Positions 21,986 to 33,004 of a stretch of DNA of 64,000 nt are shown one piece after another. The position numbers and the translations under genes were made by a program. A model generated the notes under the pieces. That model did not search any database. It was not told the origin of the DNA and was given only the letters and a program-made list of their open reading frames with translations. Each line of letters starts with the position of its first letter. The stretch's first letter is position 1. The stretch covers positions 24,032,721 through 24,096,720 of the forward strand of contig NC_135014.1 in assembly GCF_051020955.1 (NCBI RefSeq), in the 5' to 3' direction. Source of the DNA: Megalopta genalis. Its lineage: Eukaryota > Arthropoda > Insecta > Hymenoptera > Halictidae.

Positions 21986-22335
21986 TTAACCCTTTCGATA
22001 CTACGGGCCACTGTAGTGGCCTTCCATATGCTGCCGTGGTACTACGGGCCACTATAGTGGCCTTTCATAAGATGCCACCGAGGTACTACGGGCCACTATA
22101 GTGACCCTCCATAAGATGCCACCGAGGTACTACGGGTCACTATAGTGGCCCTCCATAAGATGCCACTGAAGTACTACGGGTCACTATAGTGGCCCTCCAT
22201 GAGATGCCACTGAAGTACTACGGGCCACTATAGTGGCCCTCCACGAGATGCCACTGAAGTACTACGGGCCACTATAGTGGCCTTCCATAAGATGCCGCCG
22301 AGATACTACGGGCCACTATAGTGGCCCTCCATAAG
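21986..22335. repeat. 44-bp minisatellite with palindromic core, started by a TTAACCC end
   Basis: Eight units begin TACTACGGG at 21999, 22040, 22084, 22128, 22172, 22216, 22260 and 22304. All but the first are 44 bases long and each carries the perfect or near-perfect palindrome GGCCACTATAGTGGCC. The array is preceded directly by TTAACCCTTTCGA, the end signature of the TTAA elements seen elsewhere in the window. No right transposon end was found after 22335. Confidence 0.95.
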
Positions 22336-22459
22336 TTCGATCGTTTGTAGCGAATAAAGTCAGTGCTTACTGCAGAAAGATAATTCACCTTATTTGTCTC
22401 TCAACAACGGATAAATAGATATGCCTCATCTTTTTCAATCTTATTTAACTTTATTTGCA

Positions 22460-22598
22460 TTAACCCTTTTGCTACGGGCGGGTTCTCCGCTGCGGTACCC
22501 CCGCAACGATCGGCGTCTTGTAGCGCCGCAGTGATGTCGCAGCGCACCGTTCAGCAGAAGTAGCGCGGCGGAAAATCCGCCCGTAGCGAAAGGGTTAA
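22460..22598. mobile_element. piggyBac-like 139-bp MITE
   Basis: Left TTAACCCTTTTGCTACGGGC; right read inverted TTAACCCTTTCGCTACGGGC, so the inverted repeats differ at one of the first 20 bases. TTAA at both tips and CCC next to it are diagnostic of piggyBac-type ends. The GC-rich interior includes GCGCCGCAGTGATGTCGC. No coding capacity. The shared TACGGGC word links it to the 44-bp array 130 bases upstream. Confidence 0.88.
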
Positions 22599-23166
22599 AG
22601 CCACATGAAACGTTAAACCTCGTTTCGTCACGTTTGCCGGTCACATCGTGACTAATTAAATAATAGTTGTCGCGTTACGGTGTCCGTTGACCATCGACGA
22701 GAATCTTTTCCGTTCCCGCGCTCCGACTTTATGGATCCGAATCGAGCGTACAGGGACGTTACTCTTAATTAGAGAGAGAAAAATCGTGCGTCGCGGCGAA
22801 AGACAAACACGATATCCAGGAAGTCCACAACTTAATCAACTATTCAATCTGTTTCATTAGCAATGAAGACCGACAGCGAAACGAATGCGGAATGCGCGGA
22901 CGTCTTCCTCGGAAATTTCGTTCCGCCATAAATCCTCGCCGTTCATTTTCTCCGGATCGTCGATTTAGTAGATCGTCGTCCGGCGAGTTAAGTCCACGTT
23001 TTTTGCGGCGATTCCGCTCATTGACTGCGGATTTTCTGCGCTTACGGTCATGCGCAGCCGTAAACGCGGCCGAAGAATCGTCGATGAAACCGTGCGATCC
23101 GACAGGAAACTTTGGAGGAACGACGAAGAGGCATCGATATATTTTTATGAAAAAATAGATACTTTT
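22599..23166. other. No supported gene
   Basis: A 113-codon minus-strand frame overlaps an 88-codon plus-strand frame at 22840-23181; both are Arg/Ser-rich with no domain. The segment from 23098 (ACAGGAAACTTTGGAGGAA) resembles 28606. Confidence 0.4.
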
Positions 23167-23642
23167 CTGTACGTTTTGCATAGAAATCTCCAGTTCAGAA
23201 TTCTTCTTTGTATAAAAAAACAGCTTGAACTTCGCGACGCATAAACTTGAAGTATCTTTGTTCCTTTAAGGAACTAACATTAGCGTTTCTCTTTTATTGT
23301 AAAAACGTGTTCCGGCCGGTCTATACAAAATAACTAAATAAAGATCGCGCATCGAATCGCTGCACGGACATAAGGGGACCGCTTCCAGAAGCGTCTCTCT
23401 CGCTGAACGTTTTACATAGAAATCTCTAGTTCAGAATTCTTTTTCATCTGGAAAAACAGCTTGAACTTCGCGACGCGCAAACTTGAAATACTTTTGTTCC
23501 TTTAAGGAACTAACATTAGCGTTTCTCTTTTATTGTAAAAACGTGTTCCGGCCGGTCTATACAAAATAACTAAATAAAGATCGCGCATCGAATCGCTGCA
23601 CGGACATAAGGGGACCGCTTCCAGAAGCGTCTCCCTCGCGTT
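23167..23642. repeat. 236-bp tandem duplication, near identical
   Basis: The unit starts CTGTACGTTTTGCATAG at 23167 and CTGAACGTTTTACATAG at 23403. The last 140 bases or so of the two copies are almost identical, including the palindrome GTTCCTTTAAGGAAC and GTGTTCCGGCCGGTC. The first part is more diverged. A single recent tandem duplication, or conversion of the 3' part, would explain this. Confidence 0.95.
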
Positions 23643-25115
23643 CCAGCGAAGCAGGAAGTTCGGGACTAGGGACCCGATCCCGAAATACTGAAAACAATCT
23701 TCGAAACGGTCGGGCCGGTCGGAACCGGTTCGGCGCGAGGAATCGCGGCGAATCGATTTCGCGTTGGGAGTTGTTTGGCGCGAGTTCGTCCGAAAACGCG
23801 CGGCGGGCCCGGCCCGGCGCGGCGAGGAGGAGCCCGATCGGCGCGTTTCGTGCAAGGTCAGAGCCGGCTGTACGGCAAATTTATTTCACCGGAAACGCCT
23901 TCCTACTCCTCTCATCGCTAACGACCGAGAGAGCAGCTCCGGCGAAATGAACTCCGGCGAAATTCGCCTCTCTCGAACGAACGGGAGAAACGTACGAAAC
24001 GGAGGCCGCGGCGCGATCGAGACACGCAACGCTCGCCGCGGAGAAAGGAATGGAAACACGCGGCGAAACGGCCGCGCGGAGCGGCGCGAAGCCGAGCCGA
24101 TCGAAGGGAACTCGATCTCCGTCGTTACAGCGGTATCGTTCCATAATCCGGCACCGTAGGCGGTACACGTACACGCTCGATTCGGGAGCGTAAGATCCAC
24201 CGAATCGCGGAACGACCGGCGAAGCCGCACCTGTTCCCGCATGCGATCGCCTCGCCCCCGTGGCTTTCGATCTTGCACCTCGCCCCGAGCCCGCCCCCCT
24301 TCCTCGGTCCCCGCTCCCTTCATCGGCCGTCCCTTTCGCTCTCTTAATTAATTCGTAAACGATCGACGGTTTTCAATTGCTCGTTAGCCGCGAGACAGAT
24401 CGGTTCGCCGGCGCTGCGCGAGTCCGGTCGGACTCCTTCGATTTTCCATTTATTCCTCTGGCATATCGAGTGTGGAAGATGCTCCCCCCGATTCTTTCCG
24501 CTGCGAATGCACGTTCTGAAATGTACTTTACTTTTTTAGGACGCCCGGGCTGTCTCGGTGCGAGCGCATGGCTCGCGCGCGAACTGCAATCGATCGATGC
24601 AATTCGGAATCGTCGCGATTCGCGATTTTTAGCGAGCGATTTTTCAAATCTCTGGTCTTCTTACTGAGAGGGGAGATTGGAAAACTGCTTGGATGTGTTC
24701 TGGTTTCGCGTGTGTTGCACTCTATGTCGGTTTGATGTTTATTATGTTCACGAAAATGTGTTATTTGCGATATTATTTGCAGAGATTATTATTATTACGT
24801 GAAGAGTGTTGTTGCAACTGTATTTGCGAAGCGCGACAAAATTAGTACTTTCCACTGTATTTTTCAGTAACTTTTCTGTAATTTTAGTGTACTTTTCAAT
24901 AATAATAATAATAATGATTCATTCATACGGGTGGAAAACTAGTTTCTGAATCGGAAGTTTAATCGCAAGCTGCAGCTACGAATTGCAACCAATCGATGCA
25001 ACTTGCGGACAATCGCGTGTAACGATTTTTTAATCGAATCTCGAAGCAACTTTTCGTTCTCTAACAACAATTTAGAAGCGATCTAACTAACTAGAAAAAA
25101 TCGCGCTTGCCGTGT
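23643..25115. other. No supported gene; GC-rich then AT-rich
   Basis: 23640-24470 is GC-rich with frames of 145, 131, 117 and 97 codons on both strands, Arg-rich and without domains. From 24670 it is AT-rich. Segments at 24578-24660 and 24966-25050 share ordered words (CAATCGATCGATGCAA, CAATCGATGCAACTTG) and may be a diverged duplication. Confidence 0.4.
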
Positions 25116-25309
25116 TTAACACTAGATTTACGGAGCACAAAAAACAGCTGTTTTATATTTCTGAGCTTTGTGACTGTTATCACATTTGCCGCGTAAGTAT
25201 TACATAAATTGAATAAATAACTCAGAAGCGTATCTTTACGATATGAATAATCGCAAATTAAGAAATGAGTAATCCGTCATTTTGACGGGTTCCGTAAATC
25301 TAGCGTTAA
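25116..25309 (+). mobile_element. Family B TTAA MITE, copy B3
   Basis: Left TTAACACTAGATTTACGGAG, right read inverted TTAACGCTAGATTTACGGA. AAAAACAGCTGTTTTAT lies inside the left end and CCGTCATTTTGACGGG inside the right end. TTAA flanks both sides. Length is 194 bp. Confidence 0.88.
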
Positions 25310-25946
25310 TCATTTGCACACCGAATACCATATCTCAATTAAATCCAGCTCCCCGATTTCGAACGACCAGCCGTCGACGCGCCTCGAAACGATCACGCGC
25401 GCCAATTTCGGCCGCGAGTGTTTCGTGAAATGACGGCAAGGTCGAAGGAGCAGTTTAAATCCGCATCGAGAAGTCGCAGGGTCCGCCGGTCACGTTCTAT
25501 CGTCGCGTCTCACCGAGGGACATTATTTATAGCGCTCGCAATGCCACCGGCGGGTTAAGATATCGCTCTGAAATTGGTCGGCGTACAGGCGACGCCGATA
25601 CCACGCGGAATTTTTCATCGGGCCCCGCGCCGCGCCGCGCCGCGCTGCCTTTTTCTTCGGTGTCGCAGTCGTCGGGTTCAGCTGCCGGTGCCGGCAGCCA
25701 CCGAGAAAAAGGGACGAGGAGCGGCGAACCCGAGATTAATTGCCTATCGACCGTTTGTCTCGAGGAGTCGACCGCGCAAGGCCCACTTTCCACGGGGCCA
25801 GTTTGTTCTTCGCTGACAGGAGTATCGCGGCCGCGGATCGCCGCTCCCTCGAAAGACCTACGCCTAATTATGGCGACCGAACTCGGGTACGAGAAGGGTA
25901 CGAGCCGCGTTACGCGACCGGGGGACGCGATAAGGCCACTTCGGCG
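25310..25946. other. No supported gene; GC-rich with CGCGC run
   Basis: A CCGCG pentanucleotide run is at 25626-25648. A 177-codon minus-strand frame (25527-26060) overlaps three plus-strand frames and has no recognisable domain. Confidence 0.45.
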
Positions 25947-25948
25947 GC

Positions 25949-26300
25949 AGACGCGTTTCCACGATTTTTCGCAGACGAGGCCTTGCGGATCGGCCTGTTT
26001 TGCCGCGGTCGCGGCACCGTGATTTTTGGAGAATTGATTTTTCGAGTAGAATGTGGACAATTAGGGGCAGTTTAAGTCATCGTTCCGTCGGAATTGATCC
26101 GATTCACGATCCTTCAATTTTAATACGATAACTTCGACGCGTTTTTACTATTTTTTGCAGACGAGGCCTTACGGATCGGCCTATTTTGCCGCGGTTGAAG
26201 CACCGTGATTTTTGGAGAATTGATTTTTCGAGTAGAACATGGACAATTAGGGGGAGTTTAAGTCATCGTTCCGTCGGAATTGATCCGGTTCACGATCCAT
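25949..26300. repeat. 186-bp tandem duplication
   Basis: GCAGACGAGGCCTTGCGG at 25971 recurs as GCAGACGAGGCCTTACGG at 26157. About 140 bases of each unit, including GTGATTTTTGGAGAATTG and CATCGTTCCGTCGGAATT, are nearly identical; the remaining 45 bases are more diverged. It lies at a GC-to-AT transition. Confidence 0.93.
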
Positions 26301-27424
26301 AGATCCTTAAAGTCCGCAAGTTTCGTCCTTTCACTTGGAAGTCACGCGCTGAAACACGATGTACTCGCGAATTTTTATCTCTGAAACTATTCATTCGGTC
26401 AGGACGAACTTTTCTTTGTTCTAATCTACAAGATCCAATCTATAACCCTGAATTTTCTCCAGTCGAAAGACTGAGAGTTTACAACCCTGTATCACAACAA
26501 TAAAAACTATCGTCTCATAAAATCCAGCTTGCACATCGAATATCCAGGGATTTGAAGAAAATACGAACGATACATTCTTCCAGATCTGAATAAATAATGA
26601 ATAAAATACACTCGACGAATACGTTTCACTTTGTTCTATGAACCGTGGCATAAAGCACGTGACTGTGCGCGTGTATGCGGTGTACGCTGTACGAACGCGC
26701 GGAGGAAACCGCACCCCATCTCGATAATCACCAGCGTGTCTAATAATAAATTATAATAGAAACTCATTTATAATTGCAGCTCTCCGTTGCTATCCTCGCA
26801 ATTGCCGCGCGCTCGAATCGTTCGCACCGAAGATGATGCCAGGCGAGGAACGTAAAAGGAAGATTCGCGATTTCCTGCACCGCGAGTCCAGGAACAATCC
26901 GAAGTTCCGACGGAGGTGAATCGAGAAGCTCGGGCTGTCGTCGTGTGGGCGCCCAGTTTGGACGAGCGCGAGCAAGTCAGAGGCCGAGCCGAAACGAGCG
27001 AGAAGAAATCGGCGGCGGCAGTGATTGTTCGCGGGAATTGCGTCGATTCCAGGATTTCAAGGAACCGGTCGCTCGGGGGTCGATAAGCGGCGATTAAAGA
27101 GGATGTTCGCGCGCGTAACGCGACCCGCCCGTCGTAAAGCCTTCCACGGAATGGACGGGACGGCGCAGGATCGCGCGTAATTATTCGCGAACGAGCTAAT
27201 TGTTTCGGTCGGAATTACAGAGCGGCCCGAGCCGTTCGCGCACGCTCGCCGCCGCTCGGCGACGCGTTTCGAGCTGGAACCGTCCCCATCGGACCGTTCC
27301 GATAATTTCGCTGCGACTCCGAGTACCCTAAATTGTTGTTTGTTTAATGGGCGAGCACCATTATTCGGGGATCCGAGACTAACGAGCGACGACCTCGTGA
27401 GATTTTTTTCTCTGCTCGTTCCCT
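26301..27424. other. No supported gene
   Basis: Mixed composition to 26770, GC-rich from 26800. A 97-codon minus-strand frame (26421-26714) has unbiased composition but no domain I recognise. Nothing else was recognised. Confidence 0.4.
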
Positions 27425-27485
27425 TGTTCTTCCTCTTCTCTCTCTCTCACTCTCTCGCTCTCTTCTTTCCTCTCCTCCCGTGCCC
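27425..27485. repeat. Polypyrimidine CT-rich tract
   Basis: Impure CTCTCT and TTCCTC words over about 60 bases, flanked by GC-rich DNA. Confidence 0.8.
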
Positions 27486-28605
27486 TCAACCCCCTCGAAT
27501 CCGCTTTGTTCCACTTGGCCCCTCTCGCACCCCCCCAGCCGGGATCTTCGTTCTGGCAGTACGTCTCGAAAAGGAGTCGCTGCACGCACACGTCGTCGCG
27601 CCTCGGCTTTTCTCGAGCGGTCGATCTTAATCTCTCCCACGAGGAATTCGAGAACGCGGTGCTTCGTTTTGCTCGGCCGCCTCACCTTTCGAGACCGGTA
27701 GCCGGGTGCCAGTTTTATTCTCTCCTTTTTTCTTGCCGCGAGTCCTGGGACCGAGCAACGGGCGACACGCGCAGCTTTTCTTTAATCCCGTCGGCGGTCC
27801 TCGTTTCCTCGACTGTTCCGCGCAGAGGAACGTGCTTCGCGCACTTGTTACACGCCTCGAGATCTTAGAGGATTTATCGATCGAACCTGAAAGTAGATCG
27901 ACGAATCGGGACATTTTTTACCGAGAACTTATTATTAGAACCTATTATACGCTCACGTAGTATAAAATAGTTCATTCAATTTGTAAAGCAATCGACGAAT
28001 GCAATGTTTGATTTGGAGATCGTCGGACGCGTGTTCGGTAACGCGCGACTTTATTTTCACGTTTGATGCGAAGAAGGCTTCGTTTGTGTGATTTAGAAGA
28101 GAAGATCGTATGCGAGAAAATGAACCGAAAATGTGGAACAACATTGTTTCGTACGCGCGGTTTCGTGTCCGAGAAACTCGACGTCGAATAAGCACCGACT
28201 CTCTGCAAGAATTTACACGCGGTAGATACGGCCAGTCACGGTCAGACACGGCACTTAAAAGCGTGCCCAATTATGCAATTAATTCATTATTGCACAAACG
28301 CCCATATAATCGTTGCAAGACTCGCGAATAAGCAGCGCTGCTTTCGAATTGGAAATAAACAACGGACGTTTTATTCAGTTTCACTTGGACGTCGGCAACG
28401 CTGAATCATTATTTTTTAATGTGGTCGCGTAAAATTTCATGACAGTGGAATAAATTCTTGTTTTCATTCATCTTTGTATAATTGAGTGTATACTAAAATC
28501 CTTCGCGAATAGTAAAATCCCAATTTTCGCGAAATTTGCTCCGGTTTGCTGGCAGGAACGTTAAAAAAGTCTAGCAAGTGCAATGATTGATAAAACTTTG
28601 AAACC
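27486..28605. other. No supported gene
   Basis: GC-rich to 27850, then mixed. Plus-strand frames of 120 and 84 codons and minus-strand frames of 113, 105 and 95 codons overlap. No domain is seen. Confidence 0.4.
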
Positions 28606-28815
28606 TCACAGGAAACTTTGGAGAAATAGATACGATAATTACGATGAAAATATTTATATTTAAAAATTGGATTAAGAAATTAAGAATTTCTTTATGAAAT
28701 AGATATTCTTTTCTATTCTCGAGATATATAAAAATCTTCAGCGCATAATTTCTCCCCGCATGAAAAATAACTTGAACCCGGCGTTATAATAAACTCGAGA
28801 TATTTTTGTTCCGTT
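28606..28815 (+). repeat. Diverged relative of the 23.1-23.3 kb duplication unit
   Basis: Ordered words shared with 23098-23275 are CAGGAAACTTTGGAG, ATGAAATAGATA followed by CTTTTCT, AAAATAACTTGAACC and AAACTCGAGATATTTTTGTT. The match is loose and gapped. It lies directly upstream of family B copy B4. Confidence 0.5.
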
Positions 28816-28820
28816 GAGCG

Positions 28821-29053
28821 TTAACACAAGATTTACGGAGCCCGTCAAAAAGACGGTCATTAAAGCCGCTAATTTTTTAATTTACGATTATTCATATCGT
28901 AAAGACACATTTATGAGTTGTTTACTAAATTTAAATGTTACTTACGGCAAATGTTACAATAACGCTTGCTAAAAATCAGAATAAACGTCTAATTGTTACT
29001 TTCATAAACTGTCATAAAACAGCTGTTTTTTGCACTCCATAAATCAATATCGT
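28821..29053 (-). mobile_element. Family B TTAA MITE, copy B4
   Basis: Starts TTAACACAAGATTTACGGAG, with CCCGTCAAAAAGACGG just inside, and ends with AAAACAGCTGTTTTTTGCAC then TCCATAAATCAATATCGTT. It is in the opposite orientation to B2 and B3. The terminal TTAA on the right has mutated. Confidence 0.8.
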
Positions 29054-29720
29054 TCGAGTTCAAAGATTATGCGACAACGTCGCCACGAGAAAACAGAGGA
29101 GCCCGATCGGTTCGAAACGTAACAAAAAGATTATTAACGGGAAAATTTTCGGGTAGGAAGATCGCGAGACAAGGGGTCAAGGCGAGAGCAGATGATAGAA
29201 GCGCGAGCGGCCTCGTTGTTCGCGGCAGTCATTTGCAACGCTCAAAGGGCACCGAAAGCCAGCCCGTGTGTCCCTGGTTTTTGCGGGGTCGCGTCTCTCG
29301 TCGCGTCGGATAAAAGTCCCGTCGCGGAATTCGCAAAAACCGCGAATCTTCGTTCTCGGATGACCTCGCGTTTATGGGCAATGGGCGAGGCGAAAGTCGC
29401 GCGTGTCGCGCCTCGGTCCTCCGGTGCCCAGCTCGAGGAGAGAGAAGCGAATGGGGCCTGGCGAGCCGAGCCGAGCCGAACGGGTCCGCTGGATGTCGCG
29501 GAATGAGGCGAGGAGCAGCCACGGGGTAAAAAAGGGACGGCGAAACAGCGCGGATATTATTTGCCATTAAAGCGAGGGACAATTTAAAAGCTATTACTAT
29601 TACTCACGGTGTTCGTGTGTACGCGGCCTGTCGGCTGTTCTCTCGGCCCTCGCCTGTTCCCGGTCCTTCACGCCGCTGCATGGCGATCGCGAGAACACCG
29701 AGAACCGAGCAACGCCGTCG
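29054..29720. other. No supported gene; GC-rich
   Basis: Frames of 104 codons (plus) and 117 codons (minus) overlap at 29192-29582. GAGCC pentanucleotides occur at 29464-29478. No domain recognised. Confidence 0.45.
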
Positions 29721-29721
29721 A

Positions 29722-29870
29722 CCGCCCTCTCTCTTCCTCTCTCGCTCTCTCTCTCTCTCTTGCTCTCTCGCTCTCTCGCTCTCTCGCTCTCCGACTTTTT
29801 CGCTTTTTCTATCTTCCTCGCTCTCCCGCTCTCCCGCCCTCTCTATCTCTCTCACTCCCTCTCCCCCCGT
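29722..29870. repeat. CT-rich tract with TCTCGC/CTCTCG hexamers
   Basis: CT-dominated DNA with a tandem CTCTCG run at 29760-29792. It opens a 155-codon plus-strand frame that is Ser/Leu-rich and not a plausible protein. Confidence 0.85.
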
Positions 29871-30595
29871 TACCCCCGGAGACCGCGGCGATCGTTTTGC
29901 GTGACCGTGTCTATCTCGATGCCCACCCCCGCGCCTCTCCCCCATCGCAGCACCACGCGATTTTCACGGCGCGTTACGCGCCGGCCCGAGCTCTTCTTGC
30001 CCGCGAAACGGAAAACAAATTACGAAACGGGGCTACGAACAAGCAAGGCCTAGCCTGCTCGCCTCCGCTGATCTAACTTTAATAGAGCCTCCGCGACGGC
30101 CTTGATGGTAATTGTATCTGAACACGGTAACCGATGGTCCCCGCGACGGTTTTTGCCACGGCACCGCCACTTTTCCGCTGCTACATGCTCCTCCACCAAC
30201 GGCGGACCCGCGATCGTTGCCCCGGATTCTACGGCTCGCTGTCCCTCAGCTTAACCCCTGCCCCCTGATCCTGGGTCAATTGCGATCCCCTATCTGCCAA
30301 ATGCGCGCGCGCATCAATCCTCCCTGATCCGTTGTCAGGCTAATTCATTTATTCGTTTATTCGTTTCGCTCGAACCGGATAAACCATTAGTACAAACGGG
30401 AATGTAAACGGTCCGGCTCGAAGGGCTGTTCTAGGGGGTGCGGCGTTCTTTTTGGATCTTTTGGAGACCTTTTTGTCGAAAAGAATTGGATCCTTTGCAG
30501 TCTTTGCGGGGTTTCATTTGTCATTTTTATTTCTAGTGAGTCGAATTATGTTTGGTTATAACTCTAATAGTTTTCACTGTGTTCGAACTTTCGAT
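29871..30595. other. No supported gene; GC-rich then mixed
   Basis: C-rich to about 30330. A 71-codon plus-strand frame at 30112-30327 has no domain. Nothing recognised. Confidence 0.45.
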
Positions 30596-30599
30596 TAGG

Positions 30600-30880
30600 A
30601 CTTTTATTAGTAATTTATTTCTATTATTTATTATTAGCAATTTATTTTCACTATTTACTATTACTAATTTATTAGTAATTTATTATCAATTTAGTATTCA
30701 TTTATTAGTAATTTATTAGTGATTTATTAATAATTTATTAGTAATTTAGTATGATTTTCTTATTAATTTCTTATTAATGTCATATGAATTTCTTATTAAT
30801 TTATTAGTAATTTAGTATTAATTTCTTATCAATTTATTAGTAATTTATTATTTATTATTATTAATTTACTATTAATTAAG
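30600..30880. repeat. AT-rich 10-11 bp tandem array (ATTTATTAGTA)
   Basis: ATTTATTAGTA, ATTTAGTATTA and ATTTCTTATTA words recur head to tail over about 280 bases with one-base variants. No frame is maintained. Confidence 0.88.
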
Positions 30881-31600
30881 GAAGATATATAAATTATGTT
30901 CGCGAAATACATCGTCGCATGCATTCGCGATTAGATCATATCAGTTGGATAATAAAAACCTATTTGCCAGATCGATAATTGCATTCAACTCATTTGCTAA
31001 AATTCAGCACTAATTAAGTCTTCCGTCTAATTCCGAAGAAGACGCCCTAACGATCTTTCGATGGACATTCGTCGATAATGGACGGACAACCAAAAGGAAA
31101 CAGAAGAACTGCTTCATCGCGACAACGGAGGATCATTGAAACATTGGAAGTCCCTTCGAACGAAGAACTTTCCATCCGAAGAGCTCGAATACTGACTAAT
31201 GCAACGTTGGAAATCGCCGGATCCCGGCGAACAATGGTGGAAGGACTCATGCAAGCCGAGCATTAGGCATGTTCCCCGACGAGGACACCGCCGGTTTCTT
31301 GCCTCGAGTGGCGTTTCTTGCGTCGCGACGCGCGAACTGTGTTACACGCGAGTTTACGGATTGCTCCATTAGCCAGAAAATCCCGCGTGTCGAATCATCC
31401 GGTCGGTAGGAAAGAACTGTACAATCTAAATTGAAAGACGACGACGAAGGTCGTCGCATTGCGTTCGCTCGCCGAGCGATTTCATTTCTTTTCGAGAGAC
31501 AATTACAGTCTTTTCCCCGCGCACACTTGCCACGAGGAGACACTTGCCAGAGCTGCCAGCTGCGTGGGAGGTGCTGGATGCGGACCTTAGTGAAATCCAT
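30881..31600. other. No supported gene
   Basis: A 62-codon plus-strand frame (31078-31266) has unusually balanced composition (MDGQPKGNRRTASS...), followed by stop. It overlaps a 67-codon minus-strand frame. Without homology search it cannot be called a gene. Confidence 0.35.
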
Positions 31601-32335
31601 GGGTGCCTTTGGGTGCCTTGGTCTTCCTAATCGACGTCCAAGTTCATTAACAGGTCAAAGCGTTGTTCATCTTCGTAGACTGAACATTCTCGGAAGAAAA
31701 AGCTGTGGTAACAGAATCCCACATTTCCTGATCCATTGAACGTTTCAGAGGATCATGCCACCTTTCAAAACTGAGATTTATGAGATTCGCGTTCATCAAA
31801 TAGCTTGGATGATCTTCTTAATTAACATGCAACTTCGTCGAAGATGTTTGGAGCAAGTGCTGCCGCCTTTTCTTGAAGAAGTTAGCATTTAAAAAGAGCT
31901 GTTCACCTTCGAACACTTAGAACCGACCATTTAGAAGCCAAGTCCCTTCTGGTATATCGGATGTGTTAGAGGATCTTCCTAATCGACGTCCAAGTTCATT
32001 AAAGAGTTTCGCGATAAATGCTGTTGCTCTTCCCCCCAGAAGCTAAGCCGTTCGGCTCGATTTCGCCATCGATGTCCAGCTTCGAGCACCAAACACGGAG
32101 CTTCTTGCTCCTCGGACACGTTAGAGGGTCTTCGCAATCGTCGGCCAAGTTCCTTAAAGAGTTCCGGAGCAAACGCTATTCCTCGCGTAGGTCAGCATCC
32201 GCTGCCGAATCTCTGGGGCGACGATCATCTTCGACAAGTGAGCAGGGACCTCCCGGGACGCGGGTCTCTTCATGTCCCTCAGATATCTCGACCTTCCCAA
32301 TCGACGTCCGCGTCCGTCAAAAGCAAGACGTCCCA
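31600..32335. repeat. Degenerate ~160-185 bp tandem array
   Basis: CTTCCTAATCGACGTCCAAG at 31622 recurs at 31975, with diverged counterparts at 31814 (CTTCTTAATTAACATGC), 32131 (CTTCGCAATCGTCGGCC) and 32291 (CTTCCCAATCGACGTCC). Between anchors the order TTCATTAAAGAG, GCAAATGCTG, AGAAGC and GTTAGAGG is kept. Units are heavily substituted and no frame is preserved. Confidence 0.8.
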
Positions 32336-33000
32336 GCCTCCTCGCGGAAGACCGTCCCCCCTGTCTCTCTCCCTGCTCCCGTCTCCCCGAGGTGCCCGCG
32401 AGAGGACGAATAAAACGGGAACTCCCGCGGCGAGGCCCGCTAAAAAATGAGGATCCGGAGGAGCGACGCGGTCCAACTGAATGGTCGCGGCCTGCTGCCA
32501 AGCCGAAAGTTAAGCCGCGGGCCACGAGCCACGGGCGGAACGGCGCGCGCGCGTACGTCCCGGCTCGGCTCGGCTCGTCGCGGATCCGCTCCGCTCCGCG
32601 CGCACACCTAAGCTCGCCCTCTCCCTATCCTTGTACACACGTGTACCGGAGCCGCGCGGCCAACACGGCGCACACAAAAGCGTCGTACACGCTCGCTAGC
32701 GACCGGTTCGCGGCCCCTTAATGACTCGTAATCACGGAACGCTGATGTCTCTGAGTTATGACGCGCCTTACCCGGCAGGGACGTGTACCCGACGCGAGCC
32801 GAGACCCGGCCACCGAGGCGAGCCGCGCCGACAACGAGGAAGAACGCGGCCCTCGAACGGGCCACCATCTTATGTAACACTTAGGGGACACGGCCGCGGC
32901 GAACCCTTCCTCCCCCTCGCGAAAACGCGCTCCCGTTTGCTGTTCAACGGCGAGATACGAGCTCCGCGAAATTTCCTCCTGTATTGAGAGTCCGGGATTC
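32336..33000. other. No supported gene; GC-rich with GGCTC/CCGCT runs
   Basis: GGCTC pentanucleotides at 32563-32577 and CCGCT at 32586-32596. Several overlapping frames on both strands up to 149 codons have no domain. CTTGTACACACGTGTACC at 32632 is a near-palindrome similar to one at 4873. Confidence 0.45.
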
Positions 33001-33004
33001 GCTT

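Noticed and set aside
21999..22335. Regular 44-bp repeats considered as a CRISPR array
   Set aside because: There are no unique spacers; the whole unit repeats. The setting is eukaryotic.
22840..23181. 113-codon minus-strand frame considered as an exon
   Set aside because: Arg/Ser-rich, overlapped by an 88-codon plus-strand frame, no splice signals that decide a structure.
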